DNA of 64,000 bases, from assembly GCF_029633865.1 (NCBI RefSeq), contig NC_079215.1:55269457-55333456 (forward strand). The letters are read 5' to 3'. Both the position numbers and the translations under genes were made by a program. Each line of letters starts with the position of its first letter. Position 1 is the stretch's first letter. Under the pieces are notes generated by a model. That model was not told where the DNA came from. It did not search any database and saw nothing but the letters and a program-made list of their open reading frames with translations. This document shows, piece after piece, positions 11,271-21,404 of this stretch. Source of the DNA: Lampris incognitus. Lineage: Eukaryota; Chordata; Actinopteri; Lampriformes; Lampridae.

Positions 11271-12175
11271 TATGTGTGAAAAAGAGGGAGGACAGTGGAA
11301 TGGTGAGGATGCAAGGAGTAGAGGTGATGAAGGTGTATGAGTTTAAATACATGGGGCCAACTGTTCAAAGTAATGGAGTGCGGAGGAGAGGTGGAAAAAG
11401 AGAGTGCAGGCAGGGAGGAGTGGGTGGAGAAGAGTGTCAGGAGTGACTTGCGACAGAAGGGTACCAGCAACAGATAAAGGGAAGGTTCACAAGATGGTAG
11501 TGAGACCAGCTACGTTGTATGGTTTGGAGATGGTGGCACAGACAAAAAGACAGGAGGCGGAGCTGAAGAGTTGAAGATACTAAGATTTTCGTTGGGAATG
11601 ACGAAGAAGGACAGGATTCGGGAAGAGTATATTAGAGGAAGGCTCAGGTTGGATGGCTTGGAGACATAGCAAGAGAGTAAAGATTGAGATGCCTTGAACA
11701 TGTGCGGAGGAGAGATTCTGGGTATATTGGGAGAAGGATGCTGAGGTTGGAGCTGCCAGGCAAGAAGAAAGGAGGAAGGCCAAAGAGGAGGTTTATGGAT
11801 GTGGTGAGGGAGGACATGCAGGTGGCGGGCGTGACAGAGGAAGCTGTAGAGCACAGGAACAGATGGAAACAGATGATCCACTGTGGCGACCCCTAACGGA
11901 AGCAGCCGAAAGTAGTAGTAGTAGTAGCAGTGTTACAGGGGTTTCACTTACTTTAACCAATGCTTTAGGTTAGGAAGAAGATTCAGCCAGTTAAGTAACT
12001 ATGTCCTTCATCTTCTCATTAAACTCCTCAAGCTGAAAATTTTGGTGGAAAAAAAAACTGTCATAAATTTTGATTCATACAAATACAAAGACAATAAATG
12101 GAGAAAGCTTAGATAGGAAACATTTTAAAACTGGGCAGTTATTGTAAAAATGAAGTGCATTTAAATCGAGCTCAC

Positions 12176-13726
12176 CTTTTTCTTCAAATTTGCCTTTACA
12201 TCCTCTTCAGTAGTTAGCAGCTTGTCACATTCTGATTCCTGTGTTTCTGGTTTGGCTACCGAGGATGCCATTGGCACCCCCAGACTGCCCAGAGAGCTGC
12301 AGCCCATAGGTGGATTGATAGACTTGCTGGCTTTTTTGAGGGCCCGCTTCTCTTTTCTCTTTTGTGTCCTTCGATTTTTCATGTATTGTTGCCTTTTCTT
12401 GGCCTTCGAAGATTTCTTTAATTTTGTTTCTGATTTTGTAAGATGGATTAGATGATTGTGTTTGGTTCGTGATTGCTGAGTTTTGATGACCGTAAGGCGA
12501 CGTAACTTTGACTGATTTCCATGTTTGCCCTTATTCTTTGCCAGGTTGGGTTTCACAGTCAAGAGAGAATGTGTGAATGACAAGTTTTTCTTGGGCTGAA
12601 GGCAAGGATAAATAAGGTCAGGTGAAGCCGTAGAGCTGGTGAATTGATGTAAGGGATACTGCGAGTAAGGATATGTAGGATGGGAAGGGTAGGGGGTGGT
12701 GGTATGGGTGGTGTGCTGCCAGGCTGAGAGGTTGGCACCATTGAACGCCCCGCTTTGGTAGGCAGCATAACTGTAGTACTGGGCTGAGCTGTATTCTGGA
12801 AATGTAAACTGTGCAGCATGGTGAGGATAAAGACCTGTTGTGTTTTCAAGGTAAGGATTCTCAGCCAGTGAGCTTTCTTTTGAGTTGATTCCATCCACAT
12901 CTCTGTCCCCATTTCCACCCCTCTCTCTGGAGTGACTGATTTCAGAAGTAAGCTTTTCCTTTCTGCTATCCTCAGAGACATTGCTAAGGGAGCGCTGAAC
13001 AGGAGCCAGGTTTGGAATAACGCTGCCAGATACTGCGGTGGAGGAAGAGGAATGCCTGTGAATTCTTTGAGGGCTTGTCTGACATCTATCTCTCTCCTGT
13101 GAGTCATCACCCCTTTGTCCGTCGTCTTCCTTCTTACCGTATAGCCTCTCCTGGGTCCGCTCTGTTAATCTGTTCAGCTCATCTGCATCTATGCTCAACC
13201 CCAAAGTCTCAAGAATGTTCTGCAGCTGTCCCTGTTGCTCCTTTAGCCTCACTTGTCCCTGCTGCTCCTCAAGCCTCACTTCCTTCTCTTCCACTGCCGG
13301 GGGAGACCTCGATCTGCTCCTAGAGCCAAAATGACCACCCCCTTCACCTTCTATCTGGACATACTGCTCATCAGGAAGGTTGTGTTTGTCTTTGTGTGAT
13401 CCCCAATGGTTGAGATGTTCAGCGCTCCTCTCTCTGCTTTTGGATAGACTACAGTCCAGTTGGGGGGCTCCACTGTATGATCCCTGACTCTCACTCTTGG
13501 AGGGTGCCTGTAATGTGCTCTTTAAAAAAGGAGGCTGAGTATGCAAGGGCTCCCCACTCAAAGGGAGGGCTATACTGTCATCATTGACAATTCTGGTGAG
13601 CAGACTGACGTCCACCCCTTTGTTGAGAACGCCGAGGAAGCGTTGAAATCCTTTGGCAACTGTGTTCTCTTCCTCCACTGTTGAGGTAGGGCACTGGCTC
13701 GAAAGGTGTGGTTCAGAATCAGGGAC
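12176..13726 (-). CDS. ZNF318-like gene copy B, large exon
   Basis: The exon runs 517 codons in phase 0 from a probable acceptor (TATGTTTGCAAG, then GTCCCTGATTC) to a donor (AAAAAG then GTGAGC). It carries GFQRFLGVLNKGVDV near its start, an RS motif (SRSRSRSPP), and a helix of about 35 residues ending ERTQERLYGKK. These match in order the human ZNF318 region ending RTQERLHGKK, as remembered. A Tyr/Ser/Pro-rich segment follows, then a very basic C-terminal segment (KKRQQYMKNRRTQKRKEKR) likely to act as a nuclear signal. The U1-type zinc fingers and proline-rich C-terminus of full ZNF318 are not found in the window, so this is a short form. Copy C at 32452-31178 is the paralogous exon. Confidence 0.7.
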
Positions 13727-14011
13727 CTTGCAAACATAGAGATTAAGTGAGCTATTAGGCAAACACTGATGATTTGCTGTAGAGAGCAACCCATCTACCA
13801 CACATTAATGCATGAACCCATGAAGTTATGGCAGCATCCAGGCAGGATTTGTTCATACTTTGTCTGCTTACTCTATCACTTGTGAAGTCCAAAGAATAGA
13901 TTATCACAAAGAAAAGAGCATCATCTTCAGTTTGAAATCTTTTTTAAACTTTTTTTGTATGTAGCTAACCCACATTAGCATTATATGGACAAATTAGAAG
14001 ATTCGGCCCTG

Positions 14012-14142
14012 TGATGGCCTGGCGGCCTGTCCAGGGTGTCTCCCCGCCTGCCGCCCAATGACTGCTGGAATAGGCTCTAGCATCCCCGCAACCCTAAGAG
14101 CAGGATAAGCGGTTAAGACAAAGGATGAATGGATGGAATTAA
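14012..14142 (+). mobile_element. SINE/RTE-tail repeat fragment (family Z)
   Basis: CCTGTCCAGGGTGTCTCCCC, AGGATAAGCGGTTAAG and a GGATGAATGGATGG tail mark the 3' end of a very common teleost repeat. A full-length copy with a tRNA-like head is at 20461-20833. It lies in the copy B intron. Confidence 0.7.
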
Positions 14143-14898
14143 AAGATTCAAGAGGAAGTGCTGTCAAAAAGTCTTACTAAGCAATACGTTCTTTTATATT
14201 AACCCATTAAATCATGGGCATCTTTCTTTTTTACATTTCTAGATGAGCTTGATATGGACTATTATTTAGTAATTTCAAATCAAAACTAGTTCAGTCATCT
14301 ACAAAATTTTCTAATATATTTTTACTTTTCATCCAATATGTGCCCTGAAATTAGACCCTTAGTAGACACCACCTTACCCACTAACATGGCAAGTCATAGC
14401 CATATTATTACAATTCATTTTATGGCAGCCTATTCATATACCTGTTTTGAAGTTCAATTAATTTGTTGATACACTATGCAAGCAATAGTGAGATGGACAA
14501 TGGCTGGTTTGATGAAGTAGTGCTAGCGTTTAACATATCAAAACATACGTACCTCCCCACTTACTTGCGGTGCCCATGAATTACTACATCGTTTCTTCAT
14601 TAACTTCACTCTGAGTTTAAGGGGATGGTCCTCCTGCTTACTCATCTCTGTGAAACTGTTGGCTCCAGTGGATGACTGCACTAGAGACTTTAGGACCATC
14701 ACAGTTAAGGAGACATTTATAAAGCTGTTGAATATGTGCTGTGGAACACAGCTGTGCTAAGAACACTAATAAATATATACATTGTGTTACATTTAAACCA
14801 TGGTAGATGGGGTAGTTTAGAGGGGGTGAACATCAAAATATTGTGTGGACAAGAATTGTGTTCCAAAAATGTATCTGGTCAATCTGTGCAACACTCAC

Positions 14899-15489
14899 CT
14901 TTGAGGAATGACCTTGAGGCCACCTTCGCTGTAAGATCAAATTCACCCTGTCTCTCAGAGTTGTGCCTTTCTGAGCAGGTGTAGAAACAAATGAAGCTGA
15001 CTTCTTAATAAAGGAGAGAATGTCCCCATTTTCTTTTGTTAACTGTGTGAAGAGCTCATTACTGTTTCCAGACAAGTCAGCTCTACTATGTGAGAAATCC
15101 TTTTCTTCTTCCCCTGTCAATATCAGATGTGACATCTTTAAGAATGGTTCGACTTTTTTCAAACCAATAGCAGCTTTCTTGAGAACAATCTTCTCCTCAA
15201 TCTCTTGAAGCTCTTTCCTTTTCCTTGCCAGCTCCTGGTCTGGAGCACTCAACGTCAACTGATCTCCATTTAGGTCTTGCTCCTTGCCCACAGTGAGGCC
15301 AGCACACTCCTCACTGTATCGCTCATGAGAGGAAGTGTTGTGTAGCTCCCTTTCTAATTGCCATCCCATGCTGGCAGGTGGTTCTTGATGGGCGTGGCTT
15401 CCCCTTTCCCCAGAATCAGCCCATTGTTTTGTTTTGAAATCTCTCTGCGGTCGTCGTGGACTGCTTCCCACACCAATTGGATACATCAT
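14899..15489 (-). CDS. ZNF318-like gene copy B, first coding exon
   Basis: ATG at 15489 (MMYPIGVGSSPRRPQRD) to a donor (AAAG then GTGAGT) after 14899 gives 197 codons in phase 0. This matches the phase-0 start of the large exon at 13726, 1.17 kb downstream. About residues 90-120 form a charged helix containing LARKRKELQEIEEKI and a KKAAIGLKK tail, comparable to the LARRKRE region of mammalian ZNF318. Against copy A the reading frame is preserved despite several indels that are multiples of three, which argues for past coding selection. The RS-rich N-terminal exons present in copy C are absent here. Confidence 0.65.
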
Positions 15490-16372
15490 TTATCCGAGCT
15501 TCCGTTTCAGTTTGTGTCTTTGAGAAATCACTGTATATTATATTGGTGAGCAAAAGTTTTCCACAGGTTTGGTCCAAGGCGGTGCAACGCTATAGCATAC
15601 CAATTTTCTGTATTAAAAACAAACAAACAAACAAACAAGTTGAATTATCCACATTAGTTAGCTGAACAGGTTGACTCGCGACATCTTTAGTTTACGCACT
15701 GAAACGAAGGACAAGACTGTCTCGAGCTCGAGCTAAAACCTTAACGAGTTATGACAATAACCACTAAGCAGAATACCGCAGAAACCAAAGTCAATTAATT
15801 ATCCAGTTAACGCTGTTGTCCGCAGTTTGTTAGCTTCGTATCATAAACCCAAATGTCAACGGGCCACCTGTAGTTGGATATCCGCTGAATTTGTGTTAAG
15901 CTAGCCCACTGATATGTCTACCTACCGAGGCTTGTAAAATGATGGCCGCTCCTCCAGTCTCACCACCGAGAGAGAAAGCTGGCATGACTTCAAAAACGCA
16001 GATGTTATTTTAAGAATAACACACGAGAACGACACGTTTCAAGAGCCATTTGAAGACTCGTTAAATGTGACATTTATCATGTTGTGCCCGACCGGACGAA
16101 AGCTTCTACTTCGGTGGTAAGAAAGAAAAAAGGCAGAAGAAGAAAACCAAAAGGCGACATCGAAGCTACACCGCCACCGCCAGTCCGGAGGACCAATGCG
16201 CACCCTACGCAGCCGCGAGTCTTAACTTTGGTTTCATTTCTCTCAAGGTTTTATTACCCCCCCCCCCCGTTTGTTTTCTAAACGAAACCACAATTATAAA
16301 AAGTCCGACTACACACTAGGTCCAGCATTTGGCCATAGCTTGGACATAATACCGCTAAGTCTTTATGTTCTC
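15490..16372 (-). promoter_or_regulatory. Putative promoter/5' UTR of ZNF318-like copy B
   Basis: Counterpart of the copy A promoter, with the same CCAAT-containing core at about 16183-16202. Short plus-strand frames shared by the two promoters do not behave as codons and are not called genes. Confidence 0.4.
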
Positions 16373-16501
16373 TGCAAATAGACAGATGGATGCAATTCCA
16401 CATGGCTTCCAGAATAGGATCTCTCAGCTCGTAGAGGGAAGGGAAGGAGTGCTCTGCCACGCCGATGATGTCCTTGTGACAGCAAGAGACCGTGCGGAAC
16501 T

Positions 16502-16717
16502 TTTCTTTTCTTTTGTAATTTTCTCCCTTTTTCTCCCCAACTGTACTTGGCCAATTACCCCACTCTTCCGAGCCGTCCCGGTCAGTGCTCCACCCCCTCT
16601 GCCCATCCAGCGAGGGCTGCGGACTACCACATGTCTCCTCCGATACACGTGGAGTCACCAGCTGCTTTTTTTCACCTGGCAGTGAGGAGTTTCACCAGGG
16701 AGACGTAGCGTGTGGGA

Positions 16718-16810
<93 letters not shown>

Positions 16811-16965
16811 GGCGCTAGTGCAGCGGCCAGGACACATACCCACATCCAGCTTCCCAGCCGCAGACACGGCCAACTGTGTCTGTAGGGACGCCCGACCAAG
16901 CCAGATGTAACACGGGGATTCGAACCGGCGATCCCCGTGTTGGTAAACAACGGCACAGACCCGAC
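16502..16965 (-). mobile_element. SINE family X inserted in the Gypsy fossil, with an expanded (TC)n tract
   Basis: In reverse orientation it shows the family X tail (CTCCCCAACTG), body and tRNA-like head (GGTTCGAATCCCCGTGTTAC as complement). A pure (TC)n run at 16722-16806 has grown inside the body where other copies have none. Confidence 0.85.
16722..16806. repeat. (TC)n microsatellite within the SINE
   Basis: About 42 TC units. Long Ser-Leu or Arg-Glu frames across it are repeat artefacts. Confidence 0.97.
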
Positions 16966-17575
16966 CGTGCAGAACATGACGCCAAGCTGCACAGCGTGCT
17001 GACACATTCAAAGAGGCGGGGCTTACTCTGAAAGACAAGTGCCAGTTTGCCATGAAGAAGTCAAGTTCCTCGGGGCATGTCGTCAATGCACAAGGAGTCA
17101 GGGCAGAGCCTGATAAAATCAACGCCATCCTGGGCATGGCGTAACCAAAGGATGTGGCCAATGTCCGCCGTTTTATGGGCATGGTAAACTTTATGAGCAA
17201 TTTCCCCCCCACACTTGCCCGAACTGACAAAGCCACTCAGAGATCTGCTGAGGAACGACAACAGCTGGACGTGGGACACACCACAAAGACAATCATTCCT
17301 GGACACAAAGAAGGAACTCAGTTCAGGAACTGTGTTGGCTCAGTATCGCCCAACACGCGAGACAACTGTGTAAGCCGATGCTTCTTCATATGGTCTTGGT
17401 GGAGTCTTGACACAAAAACAGCCAAATGGACTGTGGCGATCTGTTGTCTTCATTTCTAGGAGTCTCACTACGACGGAACCAAAATATGTACCAAAATATG
17501 CAGAAAAGGAAATCCTTGCTGTGACCTGGGCACGTGAGCGCCTGAGTGGTACTTTAATGGCCTGGACGTCATATT

Positions 17576-17730
17576 GTAACGATCACGAATAAGTGGACTC
17601 GCTAGCCCGTTGGCTAACGGGTCGGACCCATTAGTCGAGCGGTTAGCGATGCCTCCCGCGGCGGACGATACTGGTTCGCGTCCCGGCCGCGGCAGTTCCT
17701 GTGGTTGTGTTGTCCCCCGAATTCGCTACA
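17576..17730 (+). mobile_element. Solo LTR of miniature LTR family 2 (tRNA-like LTR)
   Basis: 155 bp from TGTAACGATCACG to GAATTCGCTACA. It contains an A-box-like TTAGTCGAGCGGTTAGCGAT and a B-box-like GGTTCGCGTCC with a small T-arm stem. Overall order and several blocks match LTR family 1, so the families are related. A second copy of the same 155-bp length lies at 63697-63851. No clean target duplication was found at this copy. Confidence 0.65.
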
Positions 17731-18475
17731 ACATTTTAACAGACTATCCTGTGTAGACATACATAAACCACACATCAAATCATTACATTCTCCTCTTTAA
17801 CCAATGTAAGCCATTTTCTTAATAACAGGTAAGTCAAAGATGTAACGCGAAAATAATTCTGCTACGCGCGCAGCTAACGTCTAACGACATTCTAGCTTAC
17901 GGTAAGTTAGCAAATCAGTTAGCTCATGCTATCCGAACATGTACATGCCGTATAAAAGGATGAAACTCGATTCATTTATCTACATAAAGCTAGAATATAT
18001 AATAAAATTTCATTATCTAGTGGTGAATTTACAGATTATCCCGTGTCAAGGGCAGTAGACGAATGAAAAGACAGACGCACGTAACACTACCCGTCCACTC
18101 TGTACGCTGGAACTAAAATGGCTGCCAAAACACAACTTATTTGGTATGTACGCTTATCTACCACTAGGTGGGAGTATTGACCACAGAACTGGGAATAACC
18201 TCAGCTTCCTGACATCGGTAGAGCATTAAAGCACTCGTTTGCGAAATCTATTTGAACTCTATCAGTAAACGGACTAATGAATATGAAAATATAATATTGT
18301 AAACTACTAATAAGACACGTTAGCCCCTAGCTAACGGGTCGAGCGGTTAGTGATGTCGCCTTGTGGTGCAGTACTCCTCGTATCGAATCCCGCACCGGGC
18401 AAGAAAATAACCGGTTACGATATGAAGGATAGAATACCCTGAATTCGCTACATTGGTGTCAGAAGTGGGATGGTG
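17731..18475 (+). mobile_element. Candidate 3' part of a larger Gypsy-type LTR with primer site (fossil)
   Basis: At 18441-18452 the sequence ends GAATTCGCTACA, the same terminus as LTR family 2. It is followed at 18453-18471 by TTGGTGTCAGAAGTGGGAT, the expected complement of a tRNA-Leu 3' end. This is the layout of an LTR end plus primer-binding site. The left boundary is uncertain, and a family 1 solo LTR is inserted at 18298-18419. It is a fossil with no intact coding region attached. Confidence 0.45.
18298..18419 (+). mobile_element. Solo LTR, miniature LTR family 1
   Basis: Starts TGTAAACTACTAATAAG and ends CCGGTTAC, with the 4-bp duplication ATAT at 18294-18297 and 18420-18423. It is shorter than the 135-bp copies. 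Confidence 0.8.
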
Positions 18476-18647
18476 GGATCGTGGTCACCAGGGAAGAGGA
18501 GGAACTGAAGAAGGAATGTAAGGCATACAATAACTGCAATGGCTCACCTCAAAACTGGAACAAATCAAGGATGCACAAAACAGTGACAGCACATGGAGAC
18601 GCCTTAGATGTCTCATAGAAAAGGGGGTGGCCTAGTCACACAAGTGA

Positions 18648-19808
18648 CCAACTGGAGATTTTATGACATCTCATTCTAAATCCAGGGGCATTAATGTGGA
18701 GTTGGTCCCCCCTTTACAGCTTCTTGGAGTGTGTCCGTGGGAATTTTTGCCCATTCATCCAGAAGAGCATTTGTGAGGTCAGGCACTGATGTTGGGCGAG
18801 AAGACCTGGCTCGCAATCTCCGTTCTAGTTCATCCCAAAGGTGTTCGATGCGGTTGAGGTCAGGGCTCTGTGCGGGCCAGTCAAGTTCTTCCACACCAAA
18901 CTCACTCAACCATGTCTTAATGGACCTTGCTTTGTGCACTGGGGCACAGTCATGCTGGAACAGAAAAGGGCCCTCCCCAAACTGTCCCAACAAAGTTGGA
19001 AGCATAGAATTTTCCAAAATGTCTTGGTATGCTGAAGCATTAAGATTTCCCTTCACTGGATCTAAGGGGCCCGGCCCAACCCCTGAAAAACAACCCCATA
19101 CCATTATCCCTCCTCCACTAAACTTTACCATTGGCCCAATGCAGTCAGGCAGGTAACGTTCTCCTGGCATCTGCCAAACCCAGACCTGTCCATCAGACTG
19201 CCAGACAGAGAAGCATGATTCATCACTCCACAGAACACGTTTCCACTGCTCCAGAGTCCAGCGGCAGTGTGCTTTACACCACTCCATCTGACGCTTGGCA
19301 TTGTGCTTGGTGATGTAAGGCTTGCATGCAGCTGCTCGGCCATGGAAACCCATTCCATGAAGCTCCCGGCGCACAGTTTTTGTATTGATGTTAATGCCAG
19401 AGGAAGTTTGGACCTCTGCAGTTATTGAGTCAACAGAGCGTTGGCGACTTTTACGCACTATGCACCTCAGCACTTGTTGACCCCGCTGTGTGATTTTACA
19501 TGTTCTGCCACTTCATGTCTGAGTTGCTGTTGTTCCTAAACACTTCCACTTTTCAACAATACCACTTGCAGTTGACTGTGGAATATCTAGCAGGGAAGAA
19601 ATTTCACTAACTGACTTATTGCAAAGGTGGCATCCAATGACAGTATCACGCTTGAATTCACTGAGCTCTTCAGAACCATCCATTCTTTCACAAATGTTTG
19701 TAAATGCATGAGTAGCTGCTGGATTTTATACACCTGTGGCAATGGGTCTGAATGAAACACCTGAATTCAATGATTAAGAGGTGTGTCCCAATACTTTTGT
19801 TCATAGTG
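18648..19808 (-). mobile_element. Second Tc1-like transposon, one end missing
   Basis: The right end has the inverted-repeat terminus CACTATGAACAAAAGTATTG (complement) next to TA at 19809. The left end lacks the matching repeat: recognisable element sequence begins near 18648 with GGAGATTTTATGACATCTC. It encodes a transposase relic unlike the one at 10 kb. Confidence 0.85.
18691..19684 (-). pseudogene. Tc1-like transposase with an early stop
   Basis: The natural start is the ATG at about 19684 (MDGSEELSEFKRD), followed by an HTH region. A TGA at about 19515 lies where the family has Arg in a K/R-SGR context, a typical CpG-decay change of CGA. Downstream the frame stays open for about 260 residues with all three catalytic positions visible: [14 protein letters not shown] and NRIEHLWDE. 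With one stop and one missing terminus it is a recent but inactive copy. Confidence 0.85.
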
Positions 19809-19839
19809 TATATAGAGGTGTGCAACTTGACTTGCAACA

Positions 19840-20140
19840 CCTCAGCAAGAAAGTTTATTGAGAGGTGCGAAGCTGTTTTCGCCAGGTTTGGATGCCCATA
19901 GGTTTTTTATCGTGGATAATAGTAGACCACAAGTCTCCTGTCATGAGATTGCTCAGTTTACAAAATACTTCAGCTTTACACATGTAACAAGCAGCCCCAG
20001 ATATCCCTGTAGAAACAAAGCAGGAAGGGCTGTCAAGACTATCAAGTCTCTCCTTCTAAGACGGAGACTTTCACAAAGCTCTGCTGGCATACAGGGCTAC
20101 ACTCTTGGCTCGAGGGAGCTCCCCAGCACAGCTCTTCTTA
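19840..20140 (+). mobile_element. Ty3/Gypsy integrase fossil
   Basis: The plus-strand translation resembles the Gypsy integrase core around the D-N-G/P-Q-F and S-P-R-Y-P segments. It is broken and short. It may derive from the same old insertion as 16373-17575, now separated by later insertions. Confidence 0.65.
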
Positions 20141-20164
20141 GGTGTCTGGTCTTTGCTTGGGGTT

Positions 20165-20295
20165 ACCTGCAGTCAACTGAGACTGAAGAGGTCACGTAGA
20201 TGAGTAACAGAACGTTTCTGTCAATAAACGTGTTCAGATGAACTGATTCAACTTTCTGTGATTTCTTTACCTGGATTATTGAGCAAGACAACCTA
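20165..20295 (+). mobile_element. Penelope-like element 3'-terminal fragment
   Basis: The segment CTGAAGAGGTCACGTAGATG, followed by TCAATAAACGTGTTCAGATG and ACCTGGATTATTGAGCA, recurs at 30860-31005 and, partly inverted, at 42360-42660 next to a Penelope-like RT relic. This suggests a shared terminal sequence. Confidence 0.45.
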
Positions 20296-20460
20296 CAACT
20301 ATCCTACAGTAACGATATGTTTCAAGATCCATTTAAAGCCTCATTAAATGTAAAATTTTTCCTGTTACCATCTTCTTCTTGTTAATTTTATGTCAGTTGA
20401 CAAACAACATTATGGTGCATTACCATCACCAACTGGAATAGAGTGTGGAATGGGAATCTA

Positions 20461-20833
20461 CATCCATCCATCCATCCATTCATTATCTGAACCGCTTATC
20501 TTTCTCTCAGGGTTGCGGGGACGCTGGAGCCTATTCCAGCAGTCATTGGGTGGCAGGCGGGGAGACACCCCGGACAGGCCGCCAGGCCATCACAGGGCCG
20601 ACGCACAGACCCATTCATACCTAGGGACAATTTAGCATGGCCGATTCACCTGACCTACATGTCTTTGGACTGTGGGAGGAAAGCGGAGCCCCCGGAGGAA
20701 ACCCAAGCAGACACGGGGAGAACATACAAACTCCACACAGAGGACGACCCGGGACGACCCACCAAGGTTGGACTACCCCGGGGCTCGAACCCAGGACCTT
20801 CTTGCAGTGAGGCGACCGTGCTAACCACTGCAT
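20461..20833 (-). mobile_element. SINE family Z, full length, with (GGAT)n tail
   Basis: Reading the minus strand, a tRNA-like head at about 20833 (GTGGTTAGCACGGTCGCCTC; B-box GGTTCGAGCCCC) leads through GGGTTTCCTCCGGGGGCTCC to the GGATAAGCGG-type RTE-like end and (GGAT)n at 20461-20480. Truncated relatives are at 14012, 25541, 42438 and 54222. Confidence 0.75.
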
Positions 20834-21004
20834 AAATATATTCACTAATTAAAAAAATGAAACAAAAGAAACAATATGAAATTAAAAAAAAAAAGTTATA
20901 TTCTCTCTGCCAAGCTCGTTCGCCTAAGATACTGAAAAAATAGATACAACTTATTCTTAGAACTTCTTAGTATATGATCTCAAATCTTATCTTTCCTTCT
21001 TTAA

Positions 21005-21115
21005 TCAGAAATCAGAATCAGAAACAATTTATTGTCCTCTCAGTCACGTACTTTCCTACACAAAAGAGACGAAATTTCGTCTCTCCAAGCCCACGGCAGT
21101 GCAACCCAAAAGACA
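21005..21115 (-). mobile_element. L2-type LINE 3' tail
   Basis: ATCAGAATCAGAAACAATTT followed by GACGAAATTTCGTCTCTCCA is the inverted 3' end of a fish L2-group LINE, severely 5' truncated. Confidence 0.65.
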
Positions 21116-21404
21116 AAAAAACACACATCCACAAGAAAATGACACCACCAAAAACATACAAAAATTGAGAGAACAAAGACTGGACACCCATACTCCTTCT
21201 ATCCAATTCATTGTTTTAGCATTACCCATATCTTAGCAGGTTGTTTCTCTCCCTGCCAAATAACAAAATTTCCTCCAAAAGACTTTCTTTGCATTTTTAA
21301 TTGTTTACCTTACATTAGTTTGCAACCCTTCATATTATATAAGATTCTGAAAATTATGAGTTATTCTTTTAACATTTTAAAAGCTTTATTTCGAGTTTTA
21401 ATGC

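Larger units (their letters stand above)
7510..11935 (+). mobile_element. RTE-clade LINE, 5'-truncated, split by an L2 LINE and a Tc1 transposon
   Basis: Three pieces (7510-8333, about 9108-9643, 11271-11935) are collinear with one RTE ORF2. The first has WWWKEEVWESIQRKRLVKKK, AKEKTFGELYERLD and GKAAGPDDIHVEAW. The second has LHCVFVDLEKAYNRV and VEVGLHQGSVLSPFLF. The third runs through the C-terminal region, GRPKRRFMDVVREDMQ, to the characteristic CGDP stop, then an (AGT)n tail. The APE endonuclease end is missing. Frameshifts lie in the second and third pieces. The interruptions are an inverted L2 fragment and a Tc1 element with TA target sites, which orders the insertions in time. Confidence 0.85.
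14222..16372 (-). repeat. Segmental duplication, copy B (pairs with 1-2217)
   Basis: Collinear with copy A from intron 1 through the exon at 14899-15489 to the promoter CCAAT region. Its right end abuts a Gypsy fossil, whereas copy A abuts a microsatellite. The left limit of homology cannot be fixed because copy A leaves the window. Confidence 0.85.
16373..17575 (+). mobile_element. Ty3/Gypsy retrotransposon fossil (reverse transcriptase/RNase H part)
   Basis: Broken remnants of a Gypsy pol region are recognisable on the plus strand: reverse transcriptase at about 16380-16500 and 16985-17280, RNase H at about 17340-17575. A family X SINE is inserted in the middle. The copy is old, with several breaks, and no terminal repeats of its own are evident at these limits. 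A matching integrase scrap lies at 19840-20140. Confidence 0.75.

Noticed and set aside
12559-13110. 183-codon minus-strand frame overlapping the copy B exon
   Set aside because: It is a shifted frame of the ZNF318-like exon, which has splice sites, motifs and a paralogue; the shifted frame has none.
16585-17007. Ser-Leu and Arg-Glu repeat proteins
   Set aside because: Products of the (TC)n tract inside a SINE, read on both strands.
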